Assembly (NCBI GenBank): GCA_903842845.1
Contig: CAIMNN010000402.1
Coordinates: 1-29,093, forward strand
From: an uncultured Acidobacteriaceae bacterium
Lineage (GTDB): Bacteria > Acidobacteriota > Terriglobia > Terriglobales > Acidobacteriaceae
Direction of reading: 5' to 3'
Length of the DNA stretch: 29,093 bases
Shown here: piece after piece, positions 1 to 6,498 of the stretch
Layout: each line of letters starts with the position of its first letter
How positions within the stretch are numbered: the stretch's first letter is position 1
Notes under the pieces: model-generated
Seen by the model: only the letters and a program-made list of their open reading frames with translations
The model's database searches: none
What the model was told of the DNA's origin: nothing
Program-made: the position numbers and the translations under genes

Positions 1-192
1 CATAATGACAATTGGTACTTGGTTCCCCACGATCACTTGGTTAAACAAGTTGATCTTCACACAAAATGGCTTATAACAGGTTCTTGGACTAAAAAAAATG
101 GTGGCTATTCATCTACCAGCATCAATCCAAATTTACTCGCCAGCATCTCAGGAAGCAAACTCGATAATAGAATCTCCAAACCCCTTCTGTGA
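1..192 (+). CDS. C-terminal end of an unidentified AT-rich gene
   Basis: Frame 1 is open from the first base to a TGA at 190-192, giving 63 residues that run off the left edge. The visible part contains WYLVPHDHLVKQV, TKWLITGSW and GGYSSTSINPNLL. I do not recognise the family. The W-Y-x-x-P and G-S-W-x(6)-Y pattern could belong to a nuclease or restriction-type protein, but that is a guess. G+C in the first 180 bases is about 38% by hand count, clearly below the sucC-sucD genes that follow, which suggests an acquired gene. A hairpin with a T-run lies 19 bases after the stop. Confidence 0.55.
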   Translation, partial: HNDNWYLVPHDHLVKQVDLHTKWLITGSWTKKNGGYSSTSINPNLLASISGSKLDNRISKPLL

Positions 193-211
193 TGATTAAT
201 TAATGAGCCCC

Positions 212-245
212 AAAATTGAACACAACGAAAGGCGTGCTCAATTTT
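212..245 (+). terminator. Hairpin terminator after the AT-rich partial gene
   Basis: Arms AAAATTGAACAC (212-223) and GTGCTCAATTTT (234-245) pair over 12 positions with a single mismatch around a 10-base loop. The right arm ends in TTTT, so it resembles an intrinsic terminator. It separates the AT-rich gene from sucC. Confidence 0.5.
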
Positions 246-347
246 CATTACCATGCGTTTGCCGTGTGTTTGCCGGGCGCGATAGACTGAGTTGGCCGCT
301 GATAGAAATTCTCACAATCGAAGCGCGGCGGCGGTTAAAAAAACGAC

Positions 348-1526
348 ATGAAAATCCACGAGTATCAGGCGAAGCAGATCCTGGCCAAGTATGGTGTGGC
401 CGTGCCCAAGGGCGAGATGGCCACCACCTACGAAGAGGCCTCAGCGGCAGCGACGAAGCTGCTGAAAGACGGCGCGAGCGGCGTGGTGGTGAAGGCGCAG
501 ATCCACGCAGGCGGGCGCGGCAAGGGCGGCGGCGTGAAGGTAGCGCGCTCGCTCGAAGAGGCCAACGAGTACATCAAAAAGATTCTCGGCATGCAGCTGG
601 TGACGCACCAGACTGGGCCGGCGGGCCAGAAGGTGCAGCGGTTGCTGATCGAAGAGACGGCGGCGATCGACCGCGAGCTGTATCTCGGCATCGTGCTGGA
701 CCGCGCGACGGGCAAGCTGGTGTTTATGGCTTCGCAGGCCGGCGGCATGGAGATTGAAGAGGTCGCGGCGAAGACGCCTGAGGCGATCTTCAAAGAGACG
801 ATTAATCCGGCGGTTGGGTTTGGTTCGTGGCAAGCGAGGAAGCTCGCGTTTGCGCTGGGGCTGAAGCCGACGCAGATCAACGCGGCGGTTGCGTTTTTGC
901 AGAGCCTGTACAAGGCGTTTATTGATACGGATGCTTCGCTGGTGGAGATCAATCCGTTCATCACGACGAAGGACGATAAACTTTTTGCACTCGACGCGAA
1001 GATAACCTTCGACGACAACGCGCTCTTCCGTCATGCGGACATTCGCGAGCTTCGCGATCTGGCAGAGGAAGACCCGCTCGAAGTTGAGGCTAGCAAGTAC
1101 GCGCTCAATTACATCAAGCTTGACGGCACGATAGCCTGCATGGTGAACGGTGCTGGTTTGGCGATGGCGACGATGGACATCATCCAGTACGCAGGAGGAA
1201 GCCCGGCGAATTTTCTGGATGTCGGCGGCGGCGCAACGCAGGAGCAGATTGAGCATGCGTTTGAAATTCTGCTTTCAGATCCGAATGTGAAGGCGATCTT
1301 CATCAATATCTTCGGCGGCATTTTGCGCGTTGACCGGTTGGCAACTGGTGTTGTGGCCGCGGCTCGCAATCTCAACGTCAAGGTTCCTATCGTGCTGCGT
1401 TTGGAAGGAACCAATGTTGAAGAGGGACGCAAGATTCTTGCTGAGTCCGGGTTCAATTTCCAAGTGGGCGCAACGATGAAGGAAGCAGCGGATATGGTAG
1501 TGGCTGCTGCGAAAGTGGGGGCATAA
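348..1526 (+). CDS. sucC: Succinate-CoA ligase (ADP-forming), beta subunit
   Basis: This 392-residue protein is the beta subunit of succinyl-CoA synthetase, which interconverts succinyl-CoA and succinate with nucleotide phosphorylation in the TCA cycle. The start MKIHEYQAKQILAKYGV and the HAGGRGKGGGVKVA segment are typical of its ATP-grasp domain (about residues 1-230). The C-terminal CoA-ligase domain contains FLDVGGGAT and NIFGGILRVDRLATG. Length matches the family (about 390). No strong Shine-Dalgarno sequence precedes the ATG, only a purine-rich TTAAAAAAACGAC. The stop is one base before sucD, so the subunits are co-transcribed and probably translationally coupled. A longer frame overlapping the 5' part (203-757) is a shadow. 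Confidence 0.97.
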   Translation: MKIHEYQAKQILAKYGVAVPKGEMATTYEEASAAATKLLKDGASGVVVKAQIHAGGRGKGGGVKVARSLEEANEYIKKILGMQLVTHQTGPAGQKVQRLLIEETAAIDRELYLGIVLDRATGKLVFMASQAGGMEIEEVAAKTPEAIFKETINPAVGFGSWQARKLAFALGLKPTQINAAVAFLQSLYKAFIDTDASLVEINPFITTKDDKLFALDAKITFDDNALFRHADIRELRDLAEEDPLEVEASKYALNYIKLDGTIACMVNGAGLAMATMDIIQYAGGSPANFLDVGGGATQEQIEHAFEILLSDPNVKAIFINIFGGILRVDRLATGVVAAARNLNVKVPIVLRLEGTNVEEGRKILAESGFNFQVGATMKEAADMVVAAAKVGA

Positions 1527-1527
1527 G

Positions 1528-2403
1528 ATGGCGGTACTTGTTGATAAAAACACACGCCTGATAGTTCAGGGATTGACCGGCAAGGAGGGCACCTTCCACG
1601 CGAAGGGCGCCGCAGAGTATGGCACGAATGTTGTGGGTGGAGTGACGCCGGGCAAGGGCGGCACGACGCACGAGGGCTGGCCGGTATTCAATACGGTTGC
1701 AGAAGCGCGCGAGAAGACGGGCGCGAACGCGACGGTGATCTTTGTGCCGCCGCCGTTTGCAGCCGATGCGATTCTCGAAGCGGAGGACGCGGGGATTGAA
1801 CTGATCGTCGCCATCACCGAGGGGATTCCGACGCTGGACATGGTGAAGGTGTGGGCCGTGTTGAAGGATTCGAAGTCGCGGTTGATTGGGCCGAACTGCC
1901 CAGGTGTTATTTCGCCGGGGAAGGCGAAGATCGGGATCATGCCGGCGCGGATTCACCTCGAAGGAAATATCGGGATTGTTTCGCGCTCGGGTACGCTGAC
2001 TTATGAGGCGGTGCATCAGCTGACGCAGCGCGGGATTGGGCAGTCGACGGCGATAGGCATTGGCGGCGACCCGATCATCGGGACCACGCACATTGATGCG
2101 CTGCGGTTGTTGAACGACGACCCGGAGACGGAAGCAATCATCATGATCGGCGAGATAGGCGGGTCGGCCGAGGAAGCAGCGGCGGAGTTTGTGAAGCAGC
2201 ATGTGAAGAAGCCGGTGGTTGGTTTTATCGCCGGGCAGACCGCGCCGCCGGGACGCAGGATGGGCCATGCGGGCGCGATCATCAGCGGCGGGCAGGGAAC
2301 GGCTGCCGACAAGATGAAGGCGATGACCGAGGCTGGGATTCATGTGGTGGTTTCACCGGCGGAGATTGGCGCAACGCTGGCACGGGTGATTGGGAAGGCG
2401 TAA
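1528..2403 (+). CDS. sucD: Succinate-CoA ligase, alpha subunit
   Basis: This 291-residue protein is the alpha subunit of succinyl-CoA synthetase, carrying the CoA-binding Rossmann domain and the phosphohistidine. Visible marks are LIVQGLTGKEGTFH at the N-terminus, GPNCPGVISP (residues 121-130), SRSGTLTYE (152-160) and the catalytic RMGHAGAI motif with His247, which corresponds to the phosphorylated His246 of E. coli. The start follows the sucC stop by one base, with the G-run of the last sucC codons serving as ribosome-binding site. A strong intrinsic terminator lies 18 bases past the stop, so the operon appears to be just these two genes. Confidence 0.97.
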   Translation: MAVLVDKNTRLIVQGLTGKEGTFHAKGAAEYGTNVVGGVTPGKGGTTHEGWPVFNTVAEAREKTGANATVIFVPPPFAADAILEAEDAGIELIVAITEGIPTLDMVKVWAVLKDSKSRLIGPNCPGVISPGKAKIGIMPARIHLEGNIGIVSRSGTLTYEAVHQLTQRGIGQSTAIGIGGDPIIGTTHIDALRLLNDDPETEAIIMIGEIGGSAEEAAAEFVKQHVKKPVVGFIAGQTAPPGRRMGHAGAIISGGQGTAADKMKAMTEAGIHVVVSPAEIGATLARVIGKA

Positions 2404-2421
2404 ATCGCAACGAAATAGTGC

Positions 2422-2453
2422 AGAAAAGCCCACCGATGTTGGTGGGCTTTTCT
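2422..2453 (+). terminator. Intrinsic terminator of sucC-sucD
   Basis: A perfect 13-bp stem (AGAAAAGCCCACC at 2422-2434 with its complement at 2441-2453) encloses a 6-base loop, and the descending arm carries CTTTTCT. It lies directly downstream of sucD and 24 bases before the palindrome that bounds the ATPase gene. Confidence 0.85.
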
Positions 2454-2469
2454 GTTGCTGGTATGGATA

Positions 2470-2478
2470 TTGAGAAAT
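2470..2478 (+). repeat. 9-bp direct repeat TTGAGAAAT, left copy
   Basis: TTGAGAAAT abuts the left palindrome, sharing its first T, and recurs at 3750-3758, 11 bases beyond the right palindrome. A 9-base identity between two short flanks is unlikely by chance, so this may be a target-site duplication. The asymmetry relative to the two palindromes is a reason for caution. Confidence 0.35.
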
Positions 2479-2510
2479 GACAAATTTAAAGTGGAACTTT
2501 AAATTTGTCA
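2478..2510. repeat. 33-bp perfect palindrome, left boundary of the ATPase gene
   Basis: Arms TGACAAATTTAAAGT (2478-2492) and ACTTTAAATTTGTCA (2496-2510) are perfect complements around the 3-base spacer GGA. The palindrome lies 18 bases past the stop of the minus-strand ATPase gene. A near-identical copy at 3706-3738 lies on the other side of the gene. The copies differ at one base pair per stem and one loop base, and the stem change is compensated in the opposite arm, so pairing is preserved. In RNA it would form a very stable hairpin and could also help terminate the gene. Confidence 0.9.
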
Positions 2511-2528
2511 TTTGCGAAAAAATGATTG

Positions 2529-3704
2529 TCAGGATTTTGAGCGGTTGATCTCCTGTGCGAAATCGTCGATGGAGAGGGCGTCAACCCCGGGCGCCAGGGC
2601 GCGCATTGGAGTTTGTGTTCGCGCTTTGAGGTGGACGATAATGCGACGCTCAGTGCGAGTTTTGGAGGCAGTGCCGAGTGAGAGAAGCGGCGCAGCCATT
2701 GAGGGCTGAACGGTCTTGGAGCATTTTGCCTCGACCAGCCAGAAGCGCGCACTGGAGCGGGGTACGAGGAAGTCAACTTCGAGGCCTTGGCGGTCGCGGA
2801 AGAAATACAGTTCCTTGCGGCGGCCACGGTTGATCTGGCTTTTGAGAATCTCCATGGCGACGAAGCCTTCGAAGATGGGTCCGTAGAAGGGGGAGCGCTC
2901 GAGCTCAGCCTGGGTTTGAATTCCGAGAAGGTGGCAGACAAGTCCAGAGTCGGTCCAGTAGACCTTGGGCGTTTTGACGAGACGCTTGCCAAAGTTTTCA
3001 AAGTAAGGCTGGAGCAGCATGACTTGGCCGGTGATCTCGAGAATGCGGATCCACTCGGAGATGGTGGGGACTGAGACGCCGAGCGGTGCTGCCAGGTCAG
3101 AGCGGTTGAGCATCTGGCCGTGGCGACTGGCGAGCAGAGAGAGAAATCGGCGGAATGTGGGGAGGTCGCGCACGCTAGTGATAATGCGAACGTCGCGCTC
3201 CAGGTAGGTTTGGAGATACGAGGCGTACCAAAGTTCGCGTGTGCGAGGGCGCAGGAGAACCTCGGGGAACCCGCCAAGCAGTGGTTCGACCCTTGAGTAT
3301 TCGTAGAGGCTGAAGGGCAAGAGTTGAAGAATAGCGGCGCGGCCAGCCATGGATTCCGTGACGCCCTGCATGAGCGGGGCCTCCTGCGAGCCGGTGAACA
3401 GCCACTGCCCCATTTTGCGCGGTTTTGCGTCGATGAGGGTGCGGACGTAATTGAGAAGCAGAGGAGTGTTCTGAATTTCATCGAAGATGACGGGTGGGCG
3501 AAGACTTTCGAGGAAGGCGCGCGGGTCAGTGGAGACGCGGTTTTGGATGTCTGGATCTTCGAGGAGAACGTATTGAGCCTTGGGCATAGCGGCGCGCAGA
3601 AGCGTGGTTTTGCCCGAGCGCCGCGGCCCGGTGACAACGACTGCGGGGAAGTCGCGCAGGGCGGCATGGAGCGCGGGTACGATCTGGCGGGGGATTGTGA
3701 CCAT
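2529..3704 (-). CDS. AAA_14 / DUF4143 ATPase with a nuclease-like C-terminus
   Basis: This 391-residue protein belongs to the common but poorly understood AAA_14 plus DUF4143 family. The P-loop GPRRSGKTT is at residues 26-34, Walker B VIFDEIQ at about 72-78 and the sensor-like FTGSQ at 103-107. A helix-turn-helix-like stretch (NRSDLAAPLGVSVPTISEW) lies at about 200-218. The C-terminal part holds E279, D311 (in LEVDF) and E325-A-K327 (in LVEAK), the spacing of a PD-(D/E)xK nuclease fold. The ATG starts one base after a palindrome, so no Shine-Dalgarno sequence is available outside the hairpin. The N-terminus (IPRQIVPAL) looks family-typical, so the start is probably right. It is transcribed against sucCD. 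The cellular role is unknown. Confidence 0.9.
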   Translation of the reverse strand: MVTIPRQIVPALHAALRDFPAVVVTGPRRSGKTTLLRAAMPKAQYVLLEDPDIQNRVSTDPRAFLESLRPPVIFDEIQNTPLLLNYVRTLIDAKPRKMGQWLFTGSQEAPLMQGVTESMAGRAAILQLLPFSLYEYSRVEPLLGGFPEVLLRPRTRELWYASYLQTYLERDVRIITSVRDLPTFRRFLSLLASRHGQMLNRSDLAAPLGVSVPTISEWIRILEITGQVMLLQPYFENFGKRLVKTPKVYWTDSGLVCHLLGIQTQAELERSPFYGPIFEGFVAMEILKSQINRGRRKELYFFRDRQGLEVDFLVPRSSARFWLVEAKCSKTVQPSMAAPLLSLGTASKTRTERRIIVHLKARTQTPMRALAPGVDALSIDDFAQEINRSKS

Positions 3705-3705
3705 A

Positions 3706-3738
3706 TGACAATTTTAAAGTAGAACTTTAAAATTGTCA
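3706..3738. repeat. 33-bp perfect palindrome, right boundary, abutting the ATPase start codon
   Basis: Arms TGACAATTTTAAAGT (3706-3720) and ACTTTAAAATTGTCA (3724-3738) pair perfectly around AGA. It matches the palindrome at 2478-2510 except for one compensated base pair and one loop base. Its edge is one base from the start codon of the minus-strand ATPase gene, so it occupies the whole 5' control region and could act as promoter, operator or RNA hairpin. Confidence 0.9.
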
Positions 3739-3749
3739 CGTAAGATTAG

Positions 3750-3758
3750 TTGAGAAAT
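3750..3758 (+). repeat. 9-bp direct repeat TTGAGAAAT, right copy
   Basis: Second copy of the 9-mer found at 2470-2478. It lies 11 bases beyond the right palindrome. Confidence 0.35.
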
Positions 3759-3798
3759 AGCGTCCGTGAACCATTACGGGCAGCTTAAGGGAAAAGTA

Positions 3799-3831
3799 AA
3801 AAGGGAGATGACAAAGAGTCATCTCCCTTTT
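3799..3831 (-). terminator. Intrinsic terminator of the M13 peptidase gene
   Basis: The 13-bp stem AAAAGGGAGATGA (3799-3811) pairs perfectly with 3819-3831 around a 7-base loop. Read on the minus strand it is followed by TTTTTACTTTT. It lies 17 bases beyond the peptidase stop codon. Confidence 0.8.
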
Positions 3832-3848
3832 AAATAGCTGTTGAACCG

Positions 3849-5924
3849 CTACCAAACGCGGCAGGGTTTGGGATTGACGACGGCCGAGGGCTTGGTGCAC
3901 TTGAAGCTCTTGGCGAACTCGGGCAGGTCGGCGAGGACGGCGTTGGTGCGGTACTCGTCGGGTGAGTGCGGGTCTGTCTGCGCCTGCGTGCGGAGTTGCT
4001 CGGGACGGGTCTGCGTGCACCATTGCTGCGCGTAGGCGATCCAGAAGCGCTGGTCGGGTGTGTAGCCGTCCATCGTCGAGTTCATGTCAATGTGCTGGTC
4101 GTGCGCGATGTCGAGCCAGGCAATCCACGCCAGCCAGAGGCCGCCGAGGTCGGCAAGGTTTTCACCGAGCGTGAGCTTGCCGTTGAGGTGAACGCCGGGG
4201 ACTGCTTCGATGGCGTCATATTGTTTGACGAGGCAGTCGGTGCGGTCGTTGAACTTTGCTTCATCTTCCTTGGTCCACCAGTCTTTCAGGTTGCCCGCGC
4301 CGTCAAATTGATGGCCTTCGTCGTCGAAGCCGTGGGTGAGCTCGTGACCGACGGTCGAGCCCATGTCGCCGTAGTTGGCGGCGTCATCCTCAAGCGCGCT
4401 GAAGAACGGCGGCTGGAAGTAACCGGCGGGGAAGTTGACGTTGTTCTGCTGCGGCTCGTAGTAGGCGTTGACGGTGGGCGGCGACATGTACCACTCGAGC
4501 TTGTCGACGGGCTTGCCGATCTTGGCCATGTCGCGCGCGAAGTTGAACTCTCGTACGCGGAGCTGGTTTCCGAGCGCGTCTCCACGGACGATGGTGAGCT
4601 TGGAGTAGTCGCGCCACTTGTCGGGATAGCCAATCTTATTGAGCACGGCGTGGAGCTTGATGCGCGCCTGTGCCTTGGTTTCGGGGCTCATCCAGTCGAG
4701 CGTGTCGAGGTCCTTGTCCATTGCCTTTTCGATTGCGATGGTCATGTCGAGCGCGCGCTGCTTGGTCTCAGGCGGGAAGTACTTGGCGACGTAGACCTGG
4801 CCGAGGGCTTCGCCAATCTCGTGGTCGACGCGCCCGGTGCAGAGCTTCCAGCGGTCTTGTTGTGCTTGTGCTCCGTGAAGAATGTGCGAGTAGAAGTTCC
4901 AGTTCTCCTGTTGGACGGCCTCGGGTGTACTGGTGCCGGCGTAGGCGTGGAGCAACTGCCAGCGGAGATAGATCTTGATTTCGGCGAGCTTGGTGTCGGC
5001 GACGAGGGTGTTGAACTCGGCAAGGAACTTGGGCTGCGAGTTGTTGAGCTTGCCGGAGGTCGGCGCGCCTGCGGCGGCGAGGTAAGTGGCAAGCGAGAAG
5101 TGCGTGAGCTCAGTTGAGAGCTTTGCCACGTCGGAGGGGTGGTTGAGGTTCTGCGGGTCGCGCTCTTCGGTAATTGTGAGCGAGGCTTTCGCGAGGCGGG
5201 TTTCGAGGGCAAGGATAAGGTCCGCGTCCCTCTTGGCGTCGGCGGCAGATTCTCCGGCGAAGGCGAGCATCTTCTGAATGTGGTCGAGATACTTCTGTCG
5301 GATCTCGGCGCTCTTGGCGTCGGTGCGGAAATAGAAGTCGCGCTCAGGGAGGCCGAGGCCGGAGGCACCGAAGGCGAGGATGACGTCGTTGGCGCTGGCG
5401 AAGTCCTGGTCGGCGCTGAGGCTGAAGAAGGCGCGCACGCCGATGGCGTGCAGATGGCCGAGGAGTGCGGGGAGTTCGTTGGTGGATTTGAGCGCGGCGA
5501 TGCGGTCAAGCTCAGGCTGCAACGTGGTGAAGCCGACTTTGTTGAGCGTAGCCGTGTCCATACAGCTTGCGTATTCGTCGCCGACCTTTTGCTCATTGAG
5601 CGTGCGAGTGGCGGCGGGTTGCGCGGAGACTTCGAGAATCTCACGCAGATGCTTCTGGTTGAGCTCGTGCAGCTCAGTGAAGCGACCGTAGCTGGCCTGG
5701 TCGGCGGGCAGAGGGTTCTTTTTAAACCAGCCGTTGCAACTGAATTTATAGAAGTTGTCGCAGGGGTCGACGGTCTTGTCGATGAGCGTGGGGTCGAAGA
5801 CGCGGAGTTCAGGCGCAGGCTTGTCTGCTGGTGCGGACTGGGCGTGGAGCGCGCAGGAAAGCGTGAATCCGGCCAGGGCCGCGAGAACTATAGAGAGCGT
5901 GGTGAAAAAGCGGGCTTTGCACAT
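3849..5924 (-). CDS. Secreted M13 (neprilysin-like) zinc metallopeptidase
   Basis: This 691-residue protein is an M13-family endopeptidase expected outside the cytoplasm. Residues 1-28 form a signal peptide (hydrophobic core SIVLAALAGFTLSCA, cleavage probably after ALHAQ). The HELTH zinc motif is at 527-531, the third ligand E588 is in ENLAD (588-592), and the substrate-binding NAYY is at 486-489. The FDDEGHQFD segment and the terminal CRVW are family hallmarks. N-terminal VDPCDNFYKFSCNGW (52-66) is also typical. Length agrees with bacterial members (about 670-700). No good ribosome-binding site is visible before the ATG. The gene is divergent from ndk and ends at its own terminator. Long frames on the opposite strand are shadows. 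Confidence 0.96.
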   Translation of the reverse strand: MCKARFFTTLSIVLAALAGFTLSCALHAQSAPADKPAPELRVFDPTLIDKTVDPCDNFYKFSCNGWFKKNPLPADQASYGRFTELHELNQKHLREILEVSAQPAATRTLNEQKVGDEYASCMDTATLNKVGFTTLQPELDRIAALKSTNELPALLGHLHAIGVRAFFSLSADQDFASANDVILAFGASGLGLPERDFYFRTDAKSAEIRQKYLDHIQKMLAFAGESAADAKRDADLILALETRLAKASLTITEERDPQNLNHPSDVAKLSTELTHFSLATYLAAAGAPTSGKLNNSQPKFLAEFNTLVADTKLAEIKIYLRWQLLHAYAGTSTPEAVQQENWNFYSHILHGAQAQQDRWKLCTGRVDHEIGEALGQVYVAKYFPPETKQRALDMTIAIEKAMDKDLDTLDWMSPETKAQARIKLHAVLNKIGYPDKWRDYSKLTIVRGDALGNQLRVREFNFARDMAKIGKPVDKLEWYMSPPTVNAYYEPQQNNVNFPAGYFQPPFFSALEDDAANYGDMGSTVGHELTHGFDDEGHQFDGAGNLKDWWTKEDEAKFNDRTDCLVKQYDAIEAVPGVHLNGKLTLGENLADLGGLWLAWIAWLDIAHDQHIDMNSTMDGYTPDQRFWIAYAQQWCTQTRPEQLRTQAQTDPHSPDEYRTNAVLADLPEFAKSFKCTKPSAVVNPKPCRVW

Positions 5925-6026
5925 GGGGAAAACTTTAGCAGATACGGTGAGAGTTGGGAATGACGGCTGGCACGGGCTTTAGGCCACAGACATTTACAAT
6001 GAATAGTGGAGCGGGAAATGCCCGCG

Positions 6027-6031
6027 AGGAG
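6027..6031 (+). promoter_or_regulatory. Shine-Dalgarno sequence that fixes the ndk start
   Basis: AGGAG lies 9 bases before the GTG at 6041. It supports the short 138-residue form of Ndk over a frame-compatible start at 5954. A TACAAT hexamer at 5995-6000 could be the -10 element, but no convincing -35 was found. Confidence 0.65.
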
Positions 6032-6040
6032 CTAACAAGA

Positions 6041-6457
6041 GTGTCAGAACGTACATTTGCAATCGTCAAGCCGGATGCGTTCCGGAAAGGCTTTACCGGC
6101 GCAATCATCGGCGAGATAGCCAAGGCAGGATTCACCGTAGTCGCAATCAAGAAGGCGTCGATATCGAAGGCGCAGGCGGCGGGATTTTACGCCGTGCACA
6201 AGGAGCGGCCGTTCTTTGATTCACTTACGAGCTTCATGAGCTCGGGGCCGATGGTAATGATGGTGCTGGAGAAGGACAACGCAATCGCCGATTGGCGCAA
6301 GCTGATGGGCGCAACCAATCCGGCCAACGCCGAGGAAGGGACGCTGCGCAAGAAGTTTGCCGGTTCCATTGAAGAGAATGCAGTGCATGGCTCGGATGCG
6401 CCGGAAACGGCTGCATTTGAGATCGGCTACTGGTTCGCTGGTTATGAGTTGATTTAG
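6041..6457 (+). CDS. ndk: Nucleoside diphosphate kinase
   Basis: This enzyme transfers the terminal phosphate of ATP to nucleoside diphosphates through a phosphohistidine and balances nucleotide pools in the cytosol. The GTG start gives 138 residues, the normal length, beginning VSERTFAIVKPDAFRKG. The catalytic His116 is in the signature NAVHGSDA. Lys10 of VKPD, Arg86 and Arg103 fit the nucleotide-binding positions. The frame stays open upstream to 5954, but the extra 29 residues match nothing in the family and the ribosome-binding site supports 6041. It is monocistronic and ends at a hairpin shared with the convergent gene. Confidence 0.95.
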   Translation: MSERTFAIVKPDAFRKGFTGAIIGEIAKAGFTVVAIKKASISKAQAAGFYAVHKERPFFDSLTSFMSSGPMVMMVLEKDNAIADWRKLMGATNPANAEEGTLRKKFAGSIEENAVHGSDAPETAAFEIGYWFAGYELI

Positions 6458-6470
6458 TTTCGGTATAGGG

Positions 6471-6498
6471 AAAAGGCCGCCTTCGGGCGGCCTTTTTT
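6471..6498. terminator. Bidirectional terminator between ndk and the convergent barrel gene
   Basis: An 11-bp stem AAAAGGCCGCC (6471-6481) with its complement (6486-6496) closes on a TTCG tetraloop and is followed by TTTTTT. The T-run overlaps the stop codon of the minus-strand gene (TAA at 6499-6497). Read on the minus strand the hairpin also ends in TTTT, so it can serve both genes. Confidence 0.85.

Larger units (their letters stand above)
2478..3738. mobile_element. Candidate palindrome-bounded single-gene unit
   Basis: The outer edges of the two palindromes define a 1261-bp unit with TGACA at the left and TGTCA at the right. It contains one gene, an AAA ATPase/DUF4143 protein, and nothing else. 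It sits between two unrelated housekeeping transcription units, each closed by its own terminator. No transposase or integrase is encoded. Mobility is inferred from the matched boundary repeats and the possible flanking TTGAGAAAT duplication. Confidence 0.5.

Noticed and set aside
203..757. Plus-strand frame ahead of and inside sucC
   Set aside because: Arg/Gly-rich shadow in another frame of sucC. Its start coincides with the terminator region of the preceding gene.
2478..2510. Left palindrome as an ordinary terminator only
   Set aside because: The sucD operon already has a strong terminator upstream. The near-identical copy at the 5' end of the ATPase gene cannot be explained by a terminator role.
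2486..3739. 417-codon minus-strand frame overlapping the ATPase
   Set aside because: Its protein is Ser/Pro/Arg-rich low-complexity translation with no family features. The alternative frame carries Walker A, Walker B and the nuclease-like motif.
3966..5117. Long plus-strand open frame (383 codons) opposite the M13 peptidase
   Set aside because: It is antisense to a gene with all catalytic motifs intact, has no recognisable domain and reflects GC-rich codon bias.
5139..5963. Plus-strand frame of 274 codons leading towards ndk
   Set aside because: Antisense to the peptidase gene, Glu/Gly/Val-rich shadow translation without domains.
5954..6040. N-terminal extension of ndk
   Set aside because: The 29 extra residues match nothing in the family, and AGGAG is correctly spaced for the GTG at 6041.
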